From VXYL01 sp965200375 (lineage in GTDB: Bacteria; Pseudomonadota; Gammaproteobacteria; Pseudomonadales; Azotimanducaceae): a stretch of DNA of 64,000 nucleotides. The translations under genes and the position numbers were made by a program. The DNA lies in contig OZ241353.1 in the NCBI GenBank assembly GCA_965200375.1, positions 2,790,001 through 2,854,000 of the forward strand, read 5' to 3'. Under the pieces are notes generated by a model, which was not told the origin of the DNA, did not search any database, and saw only the letters and a list, made by a program, of their open reading frames with translations. Positions 42,842 through 50,748 of the stretch are shown here, piece by piece; position 1 is the first letter of the stretch, and the number at the start of each line of letters is the position of its first letter.

Positions 42842-43369
42842 GTGGCCGGTTCTGGCACTGATCCCCGGGCCCGTCGACGGGCCCGTCGGGCGCTGCTGCA
42901 GGCGCTCTACGCCTGGCAGCTGACGGGCGTGGCCGTCACGGAACTGCGGGCGCAGTTCTCGTTCACGGCCAAGAGTGCCAGCCCGGCAGGCACCGCTTTG
43001 GCGGACGCCGAACGCAACCTGGTGGAGCGCACCCAGCTGCGGGGCGCGGACGAGGCGTTCTTCGCCGAGTGCCTGGCTGGCGTGGTGCGCCATCGGGACG
43101 AGCTCGACGCCCTGTTCGTGCCGTACCTGGACCGGGCCTTGGACGCCCTGGACCATGTGGAGCGGGCCATCCTGCGCGCCGGCACCTTCGAGCTGCGCTC
43201 CCGCCCCGACGTGCCGCCCCGGGTCGCCATCAACGAGTGGGTGGAGCTGGCCAAGGGCTTCGGGGCGGAGGAGAGCCACCGCTACGTGAACGGGGTGCTG
43301 GACCGGGTGGCCCGGGATCTTCGGGATGCGGAGCTGCGGGAGGGCGCGCGCGCGGCGCCGGCATCGTGA
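42842..43369 (+). CDS. nusB: Transcription antitermination factor NusB
   Basis: The 175-residue protein opens RARRRARRALLQALYAWQL and has DEAFFAECLAGVVRHRDELD and the C-terminal NEWVELAKGFGAEESHRYVN then GVLDRVARDL, all NusB landmarks. It acts with NusE in rRNA antitermination. The start GTG at 42842 has GGAG upstream. There is a four-base overlap with thiL. Confidence 0.95.
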   Translation: MAGSGTDPRARRRARRALLQALYAWQLTGVAVTELRAQFSFTAKSASPAGTALADAERNLVERTQLRGADEAFFAECLAGVVRHRDELDALFVPYLDRALDALDHVERAILRAGTFELRSRPDVPPRVAINEWVELAKGFGAEESHRYVNGVLDRVARDLRDAELREGARAAPAS

Positions 43370-44316
43370 GCGGCGGCGAGTTCGAACTGATCGGCGCCAT
43401 CGCCGACGCGCTCGGTCCGGCGACCAGCGGCGACGGCGTGACGGTCGGCCCCGGCGACGACGCTGCGGTGCTGGCGGTGCCGCCGGGCCGCGAGCTGGTG
43501 GCTTCCACGGACACCCTGGTGGCCGGGCGCCACTACCCGCCCGGCGCGCCGGCGGAGAACATCGGCTACCGCAGCGTGGCAGTGGCGGCGTCCGACTTGG
43601 CGGCCATGGGCGCCGCGCCAGCGTGGGCGCTGGTGTCGCTCACGGCGCCGATCCTCGCCGAGGGCTGGGCGCGGGCCTTCGCCGATGGCGTCCGGGCCGC
43701 GGCGGAAGCCTTCGGCCTCAAGGTGGTTGGCGGCAATCTGGCTTGCGGGCCGCACAGCGTCACGGTGGCCGTACACGGCCATGTGCCCGCCGGCGGCGCG
43801 TTGCTGCGCCGCGGCGCGAGCCCCGGGGATCGCATCTACGTCACCGGCAGCATCGGCGGCGCTGGCATCGCGCTCGCCGACGAGCTGGCACTCGCGTCCC
43901 ACCCGCTGGCGGACATTCCGGCGGGCAGCGCCTTGGCCCGCTACTGGCGGCCCCAGCCTCGCCTTGCCGTCGGCATTGGCCTGCGCGGCATCGCCACCGC
44001 CGCCATCGACGTTTCGGACGGCCTGGCGGCGGAAGTGGATCACCTGTGCAGAGCCAGCAAGGTGCGGGCGCGCTTGGCGTTGGCGCAAGTGCCGCTCTTC
44101 GCCGGCGCGCGCCCCGAGGGGGCCGTGGCGGCCGGCGACGACTACGAGCTGGCGTTCACGGCGCCGCCCAGCCGAAGCGAGGCGGTGGCCGCGCTGGCGC
44201 GAACCACGGAAGTGCCGATTGCAGCCATCGGCAGGATGGTTGCGGGTACGCCGTGGCGCGGTTGCTGGGATGCGGCCGTCGGCGCAGAGGCGGCCCGTGG
44301 CTACCGCCATTTCTAG
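43366..44316 (+). CDS. thiL: Thiamine-monophosphate kinase
   Basis: The 316-residue protein phosphorylates thiamine monophosphate to the diphosphate cofactor. It starts GEFELIGAIADALGP and has VGPGDDAAVL, STDTLVAGRHYPPGAPAENI, AVAASDLAAMGAAP, GGNLACG, AAIDVSDGLAAEVDHLC and GDDYELAFTAP, the standard ThiL set. The GTG overlaps the nusB stop (GTGA). No TPP riboswitch is near. Confidence 0.96.
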   Translation: MSGGEFELIGAIADALGPATSGDGVTVGPGDDAAVLAVPPGRELVASTDTLVAGRHYPPGAPAENIGYRSVAVAASDLAAMGAAPAWALVSLTAPILAEGWARAFADGVRAAAEAFGLKVVGGNLACGPHSVTVAVHGHVPAGGALLRRGASPGDRIYVTGSIGGAGIALADELALASHPLADIPAGSALARYWRPQPRLAVGIGLRGIATAAIDVSDGLAAEVDHLCRASKVRARLALAQVPLFAGARPEGAVAAGDDYELAFTAPPSRSEAVAALARTTEVPIAAIGRMVAGTPWRGCWDAAVGAEAARGYRHF

Positions 44317-44402
44317 GCGCGGCCCGGTGGCGCTGGCCGCAAATCCGGCTCGGCCCGTGAGGGCCCACGTGGTCCGCGGGCGTCCTGGCGCGGTCGTCTA
44401 GA

Positions 44403-44903
44403 GTGTCGTTGCCTCGAACCCTCGGCCTGCGCCACTTGCGCGACCCCCTCGCGCTGGTGGCCACCGGCGGCGGCAGCGGCCTTGCGGCCTTCGCCCCTGG
44501 CACCGCTGGGACCGCCGTGGGGGTGGCGCTGTGGTGGTTCCTGCTCGCGGACCTCGCCGTGGGCGTTCAGGCTGGCATCGTCGGCGGGGCTTTCGTGGTG
44601 GGCGTCCTGGTGGTCGAAGGCGTGGTGCGGCGCTACGGCCTGGGCGACGAACCCGCCATCGTCGTCGACGAAATCGTCGGCTGCTGGGTCGCCCTCCTGG
44701 CGGCGCCGAAGTCCCTGCCTTGGGCAGTGGCGGCGTTCCTGCTGTTCCGTCTGGCGGACATCGCCAAGCCCTGGCCGATCGGTTGGGCGGACCGCAGCGT
44801 CAAGGGCGGTTTCGGCATCATGCTGGACGACCTGCTTGCCGGTCTGTTGGTGGCGGCGATCATAGGCGCCGCGCGCTTGGCGCTGGCGGTTGCGGAGGGC
44901 TAG
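44403..44903 (+). CDS. pgpA: Phosphatidylglycerophosphatase A
   Basis: The 166-residue inner-membrane protein removes the phosphate from phosphatidylglycerophosphate. It has LVATGGGSGLAAFAPGTAGT, the conserved DEIVGCWVALLAAP, FRLADIAKPWPIGWADR and GGFGIMLDDLLAGL. Three to four membrane segments are visible. The start is GTG at 44403. It ends the nrdR-to-pgpA run and is followed by a dispersed repeat. Confidence 0.95.
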   Translation: MSLPRTLGLRHLRDPLALVATGGGSGLAAFAPGTAGTAVGVALWWFLLADLAVGVQAGIVGGAFVVGVLVVEGVVRRYGLGDEPAIVVDEIVGCWVALLAAPKSLPWAVAAFLLFRLADIAKPWPIGWADRSVKGGFGIMLDDLLAGLLVAAIIGAARLALAVAEG

Positions 44904-44924
44904 CGTTCGGCGTCGCCGGGCCGC

Positions 44925-45092
44925 CTTAGCGTGCCGCTTCCGAATCAACATGCGTCCCGACGGCACCAGCCCCCCGTCGCAGGGAACAAGCGCGCGTCGT
45001 GCTGCGGGGCGGCACGTCCTCGTCCTGGGCATGCCGAAGCAACGCCGGGGCGGTTTGCCGTTCGCCACGTCAATTCGCAAACGGACCACTAG
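44925..45092. repeat. CTAG-type dispersed repeat between pgpA and xseB
   Basis: A copy of about 166 bases related to 30081-30245. The left end reads TTAGCGTGCCGCTTCCGAAT and the right end CGCAAACGGACCACTAG, giving imperfect inverted ends. The interior keeps GCGGGGCGGCACGTCCTCGT and GTTCGCCACGTCAATTCGCA. The terminal CTAG (45089-45092) holds the TAG stop of xseB on the minus strand. Confidence 0.85.
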
Positions 45093-45361
45093 GCTTGCGG
45101 GGGCTCGCTCGTCCCGGTGGCGCTGGCCTCCCCCGGGGGGCTGCCGCTCAAGTCCACCTCCTCGCCTTCCTGGGTCAGCGCCTTGATGCGGAGTTCGGCG
45201 CTGCGCAGGGATGCCTGGCACACGCGGGTGAGATGCACGCCGCGCTCGAAGGCGGCCAGGGACTGCTCCAACGTGAGGTCGCCGGATTCCATCTTGGCGA
45301 CCAGGCCCTCGAGCTCCGCCAGCGAAGCCTCGAAGTCGACGGGCTGGTCGGCGTCCGCCAC
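45089..45361 (-). CDS. xseB: Exodeoxyribonuclease VII small subunit
   Basis: The 90-residue protein has the XseB core FEASLAELEGLVAKMESGDL then TLEQSLAAFERGVHLTRVCQ. It forms exonuclease VII with XseA, which is not in the window. The start is GTG at 45361. The C-terminal tail (SGSPPGEASATGTSEPPQA) is low complexity and the stop codon is part of a dispersed repeat. The usual downstream ispA and dxs are absent. Confidence 0.92.
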   Translation of the reverse strand: MADADQPVDFEASLAELEGLVAKMESGDLTLEQSLAAFERGVHLTRVCQASLRSAELRIKALTQEGEEVDLSGSPPGEASATGTSEPPQA

Positions 45362-45363
45362 GG

Positions 45364-45636
45364 CTACGCGCCGTCCACGGCGACCGCCTTGGCGGCGGCG
45401 ATGTCGAAGGTTCCGCCGGAGACCAGGCGCCATGTGGCGGTGTCTTCGTCCAGCTCGACGAGGCCCAGGCGCTCGAGCTTGGACAGTTCCCCGCGCACCT
45501 CCCAGGCGCCGAACGGCGTCTCGGTAGGGCGCAGGTGCGCGGCGACGTCGCCGGGGCGGAAGCTCGCCGCGCCGCTCTCCGCGAGGGCCGCCGCGGCGTC
45601 GTAGACGAGCTTCGTGCGTCGCGCGCGTTCGCTCAT
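45364..45636 (-). CDS. Small winged-helix-like protein upstream of xseB
   Basis: The 90-residue protein has a helix-turn-helix or winged-helix look: SFRPGDVAAHLRPTETPFGA, EVRGELSKLERLGLVELDED, TATWRLVSGG. It could bind DNA, but I do not recognise a family. The ATG at 45636 has GGAG upstream. xseB starts two bases after its stop, so both are in one transcript. Confidence 0.7.
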   Translation of the reverse strand: MSERARRTKLVYDAAAALAESGAASFRPGDVAAHLRPTETPFGAWEVRGELSKLERLGLVELDEDTATWRLVSGGTFDIAAAKAVAVDGA

Positions 45637-45874
45637 CGAGGTCCGCTCCCTTCGTCAGCGGCCAGCCGCTAGCCCAGCCGCCGCCGGCCAGCGCCGGCGC
45701 TTGGGCGCTCAAGAGGCCGCGTAGCTTACCCGAACCACGGTCGCAGCCGCGTTGCCGGCGCGTCGAGCAGCGGCACGGCCCTGTATGCTCGCCGCTCGTT
45801 GACTTCGGAGTCGAGCAGGCATGAACGAGGAGCGCAGGGGGCTCAAGGCTGGCGTCTGACTGGTCGCAGCGGCA

Positions 45875-46639
45875 TTGGCTTGGTCCGTCGCAGCCGCTCC
45901 GGCGGCGCCGGCCATCACCGAGGACGTGGTGTACGGCCACAAGGACGGCATGGCGCTGGTGTACGACGTGTTCCGCCCGCAGCAGGCGAACGGGGCCGCG
46001 GTGCTGTTCATGGTGAGCGGCGGCTGGTTCTCCCGCTGGATGCCGCCCGCAGAGCGGGTGCCGTGGTTCCGGCATCTGCTGGACGCCGGCTTCACGGTGG
46101 CAGCCGTGCATCACGGCAGCGCGCCGCGCTACAAGGTGCCGGACGCCGTGGCGGACGTGCGCCTGGCCGTGGCCCACCTGCGCGCCAATGCCGAAGAATT
46201 CGGCATCGATCCGGCCCGTGTCGGCGTTACCGGCGGCAGCGCTGGCGGCCATCTGTCGCTGATGCTGGGGCTGGCCGGCGATGCGGACGGGCGCGTGGCC
46301 GCGGTAGTCGCCTACTTCCCGCCAGTGGACTTGACGGACATCGTGGGGCCGAGCGAGCGCTTTCCGGCCCTCGACTTCCCGCCGGCGCTCGCCGCGGACG
46401 TCTCGCCGGTGCGGTTAGCCAGCGCCGACGACCCGCCGGTGCTGCTCGTCCACGGCGACCAGGACGAACTCGTGCCCCTGGTCCACAGCGAACGGATGCA
46501 CGCCGCATTGCAGGAAGCGGGAGCAGCCAGCGAGCTGATCGTCATCGAAGGCGCCGGGCACGGCTTCCGCGACGCCGCCCAGCGCCAGGCCCAACAGGCG
46601 ACGGTAGCGTTCTTCGAGAAGCACTTGGCGGAGGGCTAG
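45875..46639 (+). CDS. Alpha/beta hydrolase, signal peptide interrupted by TGA
   Basis: The protein has an HGG-like oxyanion region (LFMVSGGWFSRWMPP), nucleophile Ser in GVTGGSAGGHLSLM, Asp in HGDQDELVPL and His in EGAGHGFRDA, an esterase or prolyl-oligopeptidase-like fold. A better start is ATG 45821: MNEERRGLKAGV, then TGA at 45857, then LVAAALAWSVAAAPAAPA. Together these make a perfect Sec signal peptide split by the stop. Without it the frame opens at TTG 45875, which cuts away half of the hydrophobic core. The gene may be a recent nonsense mutant, or the base call may be wrong. Confidence 0.75.
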   Translation: MAWSVAAAPAAPAITEDVVYGHKDGMALVYDVFRPQQANGAAVLFMVSGGWFSRWMPPAERVPWFRHLLDAGFTVAAVHHGSAPRYKVPDAVADVRLAVAHLRANAEEFGIDPARVGVTGGSAGGHLSLMLGLAGDADGRVAAVVAYFPPVDLTDIVGPSERFPALDFPPALAADVSPVRLASADDPPVLLVHGDQDELVPLVHSERMHAALQEAGAASELIVIEGAGHGFRDAAQRQAQQATVAFFEKHLAEG

Positions 46640-46726
46640 CCGGCGCCCTTGGGGAGAAGCTCGCGAGTGCGTCGCCGCCGGCGGCAACTGCTCCGTAGTG
46701 CCGAGTGGACGCGCTCCGCCAGATCG

Positions 46727-46990
46727 CTAGGGCGTCGTGGGCACTGCTTGGCCGCTCCCGGCAGCGTGGCGCAGGCCGCTAGACCTGCTCATGCCATCGA
46801 TCCGACGCCGCGCCACCGCCGCTAGGCGACTGAGTTCGTCCGCGCCTTCGTCGTCGCCCTCGGCCCGAAGGTCGGCCACCGTGAGCGGAATGGCCGCCAT
46901 GTAGTCAGGACTGCTGACCATTCGTTCGATGATCCGCCGGCGCATGTCCACCCTCTCGGTGCTGCAGGCTTCGTAGCCGTCGTCGCGCAT
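46727..46990 (-). CDS. Putative antitoxin of a toxin-antitoxin pair
   Basis: The 87-residue frame starts MRDDGYEACSTERVDMRRRI and continues with an acidic and basic helical region (VADLRAEGDDEGADELSRLA). It overlaps the last 86 bases of the toxin-like gene in another frame. AAGGACGTCGAAG lies before the ATG at 46990. A longer frame from 47032 is possible. It has no recognised DNA-binding motif. The antitoxin role is inferred from position only. Confidence 0.45.
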   Translation of the reverse strand: MRDDGYEACSTERVDMRRRIIERMVSSPDYMAAIPLTVADLRAEGDDEGADELSRLAAVARRRIDGMSRSSGLRHAAGSGQAVPTTP

Positions 46991-47372
46991 CTTCGACGTC
47001 CTTCGCTTGTGTGCTCTTGTTACCGCCGCCAAGGATTATAAGCCGATTGCCGGTGACCGTCAGGTAAACGCGGTAGCCAGGCCCGGCACCAAGATGCCTA
47101 ACCTCCCTTAAGCCACTTCTCAGCAGCTTGGTGCCTTTGTACAGCAGATCAAGCGACTTGGCGAGCCGAAGTATCTTCGAGTCGGCCCAAGTCTGGGCTT
47201 GCGGCGGCAACGTGGCGTACCACCGCTCGAAGGGCACTCCGTGACCGTCCCGAAAGAACTCGACGACGAGAGTGCCATCTGGTCTAGGCCCGCCCGCACC
47301 TTCTGGACCGCCCAACCTCGCCCTGCTCTCGCTCTCCTGCGCGGCCTGACACGACTGCTTCCACCTTCTCAC
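46905..47372 (-). CDS. RelE/HigB-like toxin (HI1419-type killer protein)
   Basis: The core, about residues 35-130, matches HI1419-type killer proteins: FFRDGHGVPFERWYATLPPQ, ADSKILRLAKSLDLLYKGTK, LREVRHLGAGPGYRVYLTVT, then LIILGGGNKSTQAKDVEDAR. Such toxins are RelE-fold mRNA interferases. The GTG at 47372 overlaps the TAG stop of the upstream gene; the first 30 residues are outside the usual fold. The C-terminal tail overlaps the antitoxin frame. The group is less GC-rich than its neighbours. Confidence 0.7.
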   Translation of the reverse strand: MRRWKQSCQAAQESESRARLGGPEGAGGPRPDGTLVVEFFRDGHGVPFERWYATLPPQAQTWADSKILRLAKSLDLLYKGTKLLRSGLREVRHLGAGPGYRVYLTVTGNRLIILGGGNKSTQAKDVEDARRRLRSLQHREGGHAPADHRTNGQQS

Positions 47373-47791
47373 TATTGATCCTCCACCGCTGCACGTTCCA
47401 CCCGGACTTCGCGCCAAGTCTCAACCCTTGACCGCAGTGTGTCGACGAGGCCACTCAGGTCGAACCTGCGGACGGTAGGCCCGGCCCCCACAGCCTCGCC
47501 CCTTCTATGTACGACCAAGCCCTTTTCTTGAAGACTGCGGATCGCACGTTCCACAGTGCGACGGCTTGTACCCATCCGCTGACCAATGGTCGAGATTCGA
47601 GGGTATGGCCACTCGTCCTCACGCCACCAGTGCAGCAGGATGTTCAGGAGCACCACCATTTCTGTCGGCGAGAGCCCCAGTTGTCCTTGCGATCTGATGA
47701 GGATATCCGGCACCGGGGTGAACCCCGTCTCCGCACTCGTCACGGCACCACGCCACCGCCGCCGGACCGCTGAAGGAGTCGCTTCGTTCAT
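47372..47791 (-). CDS. Helix-turn-helix protein, replication-initiator-like
   Basis: The 139-residue protein has PVPDILIRSQGQLGLSPTEM, then a winged-helix domain (ISTIGQRMGTSRRTVERAIR, LQEKGLVVHRRG). This is the helix-turn-helix type seen in plasmid and island replication or regulatory proteins. The ATG at 47791 has AAAGGTGG upstream; a GTG at 47800 is in frame. It heads the toxin-antitoxin transcript and overlaps the toxin start by one base, so it may regulate the module. Confidence 0.7.
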   Translation of the reverse strand: MNEATPSAVRRRWRGAVTSAETGFTPVPDILIRSQGQLGLSPTEMVVLLNILLHWWREDEWPYPRISTIGQRMGTSRRTVERAIRSLQEKGLVVHRRGEAVGAGPTVRRFDLSGLVDTLRSRVETWREVRVERAAVEDQ

Positions 47792-47823
47792 TCGTTCCAC
47801 CTTTAAGACGACAAGTAAACCTG

Positions 47824-47853
47824 ACTATAGCACACCCTTTTCATCTGATTCAA
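47824..47853 (-). promoter_or_regulatory. Promoter of the toxin-antitoxin group
   Basis: On the minus strand, -35 TTGAAT (47853-47848) and -10 TATAGT (47829-47824) are separated by 18 bases. The -10 is 33 bases upstream of the ATG at 47791, which fits a short leader for the helix-turn-helix gene. Confidence 0.6.
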
Positions 47854-47860
47854 TCCTCAA

Positions 47861-47876
47861 GCGACGATATTGTCGC
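47861..47876. promoter_or_regulatory. Palindrome just upstream of the toxin-antitoxin promoter
   Basis: GCGACGATATTGTCGC is a near-perfect 16-base palindrome located eight bases upstream of the -35 box. It is a candidate operator for the helix-turn-helix protein or for the antitoxin complex. The rest of 47877-48066 holds no gene. Confidence 0.4.
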
Positions 47877-48066
47877 ACTATCGTACATGTCCAGAGGGTG
47901 GGTAGGGTAGGGACGGGAAGGTGCGGTTCCGGGCATGAGATACCCTTAGCGCAAGCTGCCACAACCGGCTAACGTGCCGACGTGCCGAAAGCAATTGCAA
48001 CGTGCCCGGCCATCCGCGACACTAGGCGGTTTTTCCGGCGGCGGGCTGCCGCCTGAGGGGGTGCCG

Positions 48067-49254
48067 ATGGCCGAAGGTTCCGAAGTTCCAGCCGAGGTGA
48101 TGCCCACCTACGCGCGCCTGCCGGTCTCCTTCGTGCGCGGCGCTGGCAGCTACCTCTACGACGACGCTGGCAAGGCGTACCTCGACGGTCTCACCGGGCT
48201 CGCGGTGTGCGGGCTGGGCCATGCCCATCCGCGAGTGGCGGAGGCGGTGAGCGCCCAGGCGGCGACGCTGCTGCACACCTCCAACCTGTACCGCATCGCG
48301 CCGCAGGAACGGTTGGCCAAACGCCTCTGCGACGTCGCTGGCATGGACAGCGCGTTCTTCTGCAACTCCGGCGCCGAGGCCAACGAAGCGGCCATCAAGA
48401 TCGCCCGCCTGTACGGGCATGGCCGGGACGTGTCCGCGCCGGCCGTCGTGGTGGTGGACGACAGCTTCCACGGCCGCACCATGGCCACCCTCACGGCGAC
48501 CGGCAACCGCAAGGTGCAGGCCGGCTTCGAGCCGCTGCTTGCCGGCTTCGTGCGCGCGCCCTACGACGACGTGCCTGCCATCGCGCAGATCGCCGCCAAC
48601 AATCGCAGCGTGGTGGCGGTTCTGGTGGAGCCCGTCCTCGGCGAGGCCGGCGTGAAGATTCCCGCGCCCGGCTACCTGGAGGCGCTGCGGGAGCTGTGCG
48701 ACGGCAACGGCTGGCTGCTGATGCTGGACGAGGTGCAAACCGGCAACGGCCGCACCGGGCGGTACTTCGCGTACCAGCACACCGCCGCGGTGCCGGACGT
48801 GGTCACCACCGCCAAGGGCCTCGGCAACGGCGTGCCCATCGGCGCCTGCATGGCCCGGGGCAGGGCGGCCGAGATGCTGGTGGCAGGCACCCACGGCTCC
48901 ACCTTCGGCGGCAACTTTCTGGCCAGCGCGGTGGCCAACGCCGTGCTGGACGAACTGCTCGACGGCGGCCTCGTCGAGCGCGCCGCCGTTCTCGGCGAAC
49001 GAGTGCTCGGCCGCCTGCGGGACCGGTTGCGCGGCAACAACCGCGTCAAGGAGATTCGCGGCAAGGGCCTGATGCTGGCGGTGGAGCTGCGCCAGCCCTG
49101 CACGGAACTCGTCGGCCGCGCCCTCGAGGAGGGCCTGCTGATCAACGTCGCGGCGGAAACCAACGTGCGCCTGCTGCCGCCCTTGACGATGACCGACCAG
49201 GAAGCCGACACGTTGGCGGACAAGGTGGCGGGGCTTATCGACGGTCTCGACTGA
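48067..49254 (+). CDS. argD: Acetylornithine aminotransferase
   Basis: The 395-residue PLP enzyme makes N-acetylornithine in arginine synthesis. It has LTGLAVCGLGHAHPRVAEAV, FFCNSGAEANEAAIKIARLY, SFHGRTMATLTATGN, the Asp in LMLDEVQTGNGRTG and the PLP Lys in TTAKGLGNGVPIGA. The ATG at 48067 is the usual family start. argF follows after 11 bases, giving an argDF operon. Confidence 0.95.
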   Translation: MAEGSEVPAEVMPTYARLPVSFVRGAGSYLYDDAGKAYLDGLTGLAVCGLGHAHPRVAEAVSAQAATLLHTSNLYRIAPQERLAKRLCDVAGMDSAFFCNSGAEANEAAIKIARLYGHGRDVSAPAVVVVDDSFHGRTMATLTATGNRKVQAGFEPLLAGFVRAPYDDVPAIAQIAANNRSVVAVLVEPVLGEAGVKIPAPGYLEALRELCDGNGWLLMLDEVQTGNGRTGRYFAYQHTAAVPDVVTTAKGLGNGVPIGACMARGRAAEMLVAGTHGSTFGGNFLASAVANAVLDELLDGGLVERAAVLGERVLGRLRDRLRGNNRVKEIRGKGLMLAVELRQPCTELVGRALEEGLLINVAAETNVRLLPPLTMTDQEADTLADKVAGLIDGLD

Positions 49255-49265
49255 CGGCGCGGATC

Positions 49266-50189
49266 ATGCCGGTGCGCCACTTTCTCACCCTGGCGGACTG
49301 CTCGCCCGAAGAACTGGCGGCGCTGGTGGCCCGGGCTGCCGAGCTCAAGGCGATGCATCGCCGCGGCCACCGCTACCAGCCCCTCGCAGGCAAGACGCTG
49401 GCGATGGTCTTCGACCTCGCCTCCACGCGCACCCGCGTCGCCTTCGAGGTGGGCATGCACCAGCTTGGCGGCCACGCGCTGTTCGTCAGCCCGCAGGGTT
49501 CGCAGCTGGGCCGTGGCGAGCCGGTCGAAGACACCGCCCGGGTGCTGTCCGAGATGGTGGACGCGGTGATGATCCGTACGCTGGACCACGACAAGGTGGA
49601 GCGCTTCGCCGCCGCCGCCACGGTGCCGGTGGTGAACGGCATGACCAGCCGCTGCCACCCCTGCCAGCTGCTGGCGGATGTGCAGACCTTCGAGGAGTGC
49701 CGCGGCCCCATAGCCGGCGCCACGGTCGCCTTCGTCGGCGACGGCTACAACATGTGCCACTCCTACATCCGCGCCGCCGGCCTGTTCGGCTTCCACCTGA
49801 GGGTGGCGACGCCGGCAGCGCACGCGCCGGACCGGGCGCTCCTGGATGCCAGCAACAACGTGGAACTGGCGGCAACGCCGGCGGCGGCCGTGGCGGACGC
49901 CGACGTGGTGGTGACGGACGTTTGGGCCTCGATGGGCCACGACAGCCAGCGGTCGGCTCGCCTCGAGGCGTTCGAGGGCTACCAGGTGACGCCGCAGCTG
50001 CTCGATCTGGCCAGCCGCGACGTGCTCTTCATGCACTGCCTGCCGGCCCATCGCGGCGAGGAGGTGAGCGCCGAGCTGCTCGACGACCCGCGCTGCGTGG
50101 CCTGGCGCGAGGCCGGCAACCGCCTGCACACCCAGAAGGCGCTGCTCGAGTTCCTGCTCGGCGCTCGGGGAACAGACGCCGATCGCTAG
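49266..50189 (+). CDS. argF: Ornithine carbamoyltransferase
   Basis: The 307-residue protein makes citrulline. The carbamoyl-phosphate site is STRTRVAFEVGMHQLGG, with MTSRCHPCQLLADVQTFEEC and the OTC motif FMHCLPAHRGEEVSAELLDD. VGDGYNMCHSYIRAAGLFG replaces the more common GDGNN with GDGYN. The pairing with argD shows a role in arginine synthesis. Confidence 0.95.
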   Translation: MPVRHFLTLADCSPEELAALVARAAELKAMHRRGHRYQPLAGKTLAMVFDLASTRTRVAFEVGMHQLGGHALFVSPQGSQLGRGEPVEDTARVLSEMVDAVMIRTLDHDKVERFAAAATVPVVNGMTSRCHPCQLLADVQTFEECRGPIAGATVAFVGDGYNMCHSYIRAAGLFGFHLRVATPAAHAPDRALLDASNNVELAATPAAAVADADVVVTDVWASMGHDSQRSARLEAFEGYQVTPQLLDLASRDVLFMHCLPAHRGEEVSAELLDDPRCVAWREAGNRLHTQKALLEFLLGARGTDADR

Positions 50190-50269
50190 CTGCCATTCGC
50201 CCGGCCGCGGCCACCTACGGGGAGCCCTGTCACCAGGCCGTTGATGCGCTGCTCCCTCGGATCAACAGC

Positions 50270-50278
50270 TTATCCACA
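50270..50278 (+). promoter_or_regulatory. DnaA box upstream of nrdA
   Basis: TTATCCACA is an exact match to the DnaA box consensus. In E. coli DnaA binds the nrdAB control region and affects its expression, so a regulatory role fits. A single box without an AT-rich unwinding region is not an origin. Confidence 0.6.
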
Positions 50279-50310
50279 GCTTCTCCAGCCGAGTTCCACG
50301 GAACGGCGAA

Positions 50311-50324
50311 CACTACATGTAGTG
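50311..50324. promoter_or_regulatory. NrdR-box-like palindrome 1
   Basis: CACTACATGTAGTG is a perfect 14-base palindrome that resembles the NrdR box consensus (ACAC-A/T-rich core-GTGT). It lies about 425 bases upstream of the nrdA ATG. Confidence 0.6.
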
Positions 50325-50508
50325 GTGGTGCCCACGGGACCGGATGGTCCACAAGCTCGACGCCACCATCCACCGCCTGCCCACAGGCTCGCCGGCGGCC
50401 GGCAGCACATCGTTGGCAGGTGCCCGCCACGGGGTTGTGAAAAAGTTGCGAATTCCGGTTGGCAAACGTCGCGCAAAGGGGTTAAATCGGTACCGCTCGC
50501 CGCCAGAC

Positions 50509-50522
50509 GCCTATATGTAGTG
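50509..50522. promoter_or_regulatory. NrdR-box-like palindrome 2
   Basis: GCCTATATGTAGTG matches box 1 at 11 of 14 positions and shares the right half ATGTAGTG exactly. It starts 198 bases after box 1, far more than the roughly 31 bases between paired NrdR boxes elsewhere, so a DNA loop or an independent site would be needed. Confidence 0.5.
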
Positions 50523-50748
50523 GTTCACTGGGTGCCTAGGGCTGAATGGGATGGCTGGGTGGCTGGGAGTAGTTGGGAGAGCGGCCTGCTTGAGCGTGGG
50601 CTTCGGGGCCAGCCTCTGCCTTGGGAGACGCCCCGCACGGCACGGGTTTCGGCGTCGAGGCCCTGGAACTAGCCGTCGCGCGGCAACACGCTATGTCGTG
50701 CTGGAAGGAAAGACAGTATACTCGCGGCCAGAGGAGACGCGAACGCCG

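Larger units (their letters stand above)
50190..50748 (+). promoter_or_regulatory. Control region of the nrd operon
   Basis: This 559-base gap has no supported gene. It holds a consensus DnaA box (50270), two NrdR-box-like palindromes (50311, 50509), and two promoter-like patches: TTGGCA then TAAATC 18 bases on (near 50460-50490), and TATACT at 50717-50722, about 30 bases before the nrdA ATG. The layout suggests cell-cycle and dNTP control of the downstream genes. Confidence 0.6.

Noticed and set aside
45857..45859. Selenocysteine codon
   Set aside because: The TGA is in the hydrophobic core of a signal peptide, where selenocysteine has no use, and no SECIS-like hairpin follows directly.
50190..50748. 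Chromosomal or plasmid replication origin
   Set aside because: Only one good DnaA box is present, there is no AT-rich unwinding region, and dnaA, dnaN or rep genes are absent. Control of nrd is the simpler reading.
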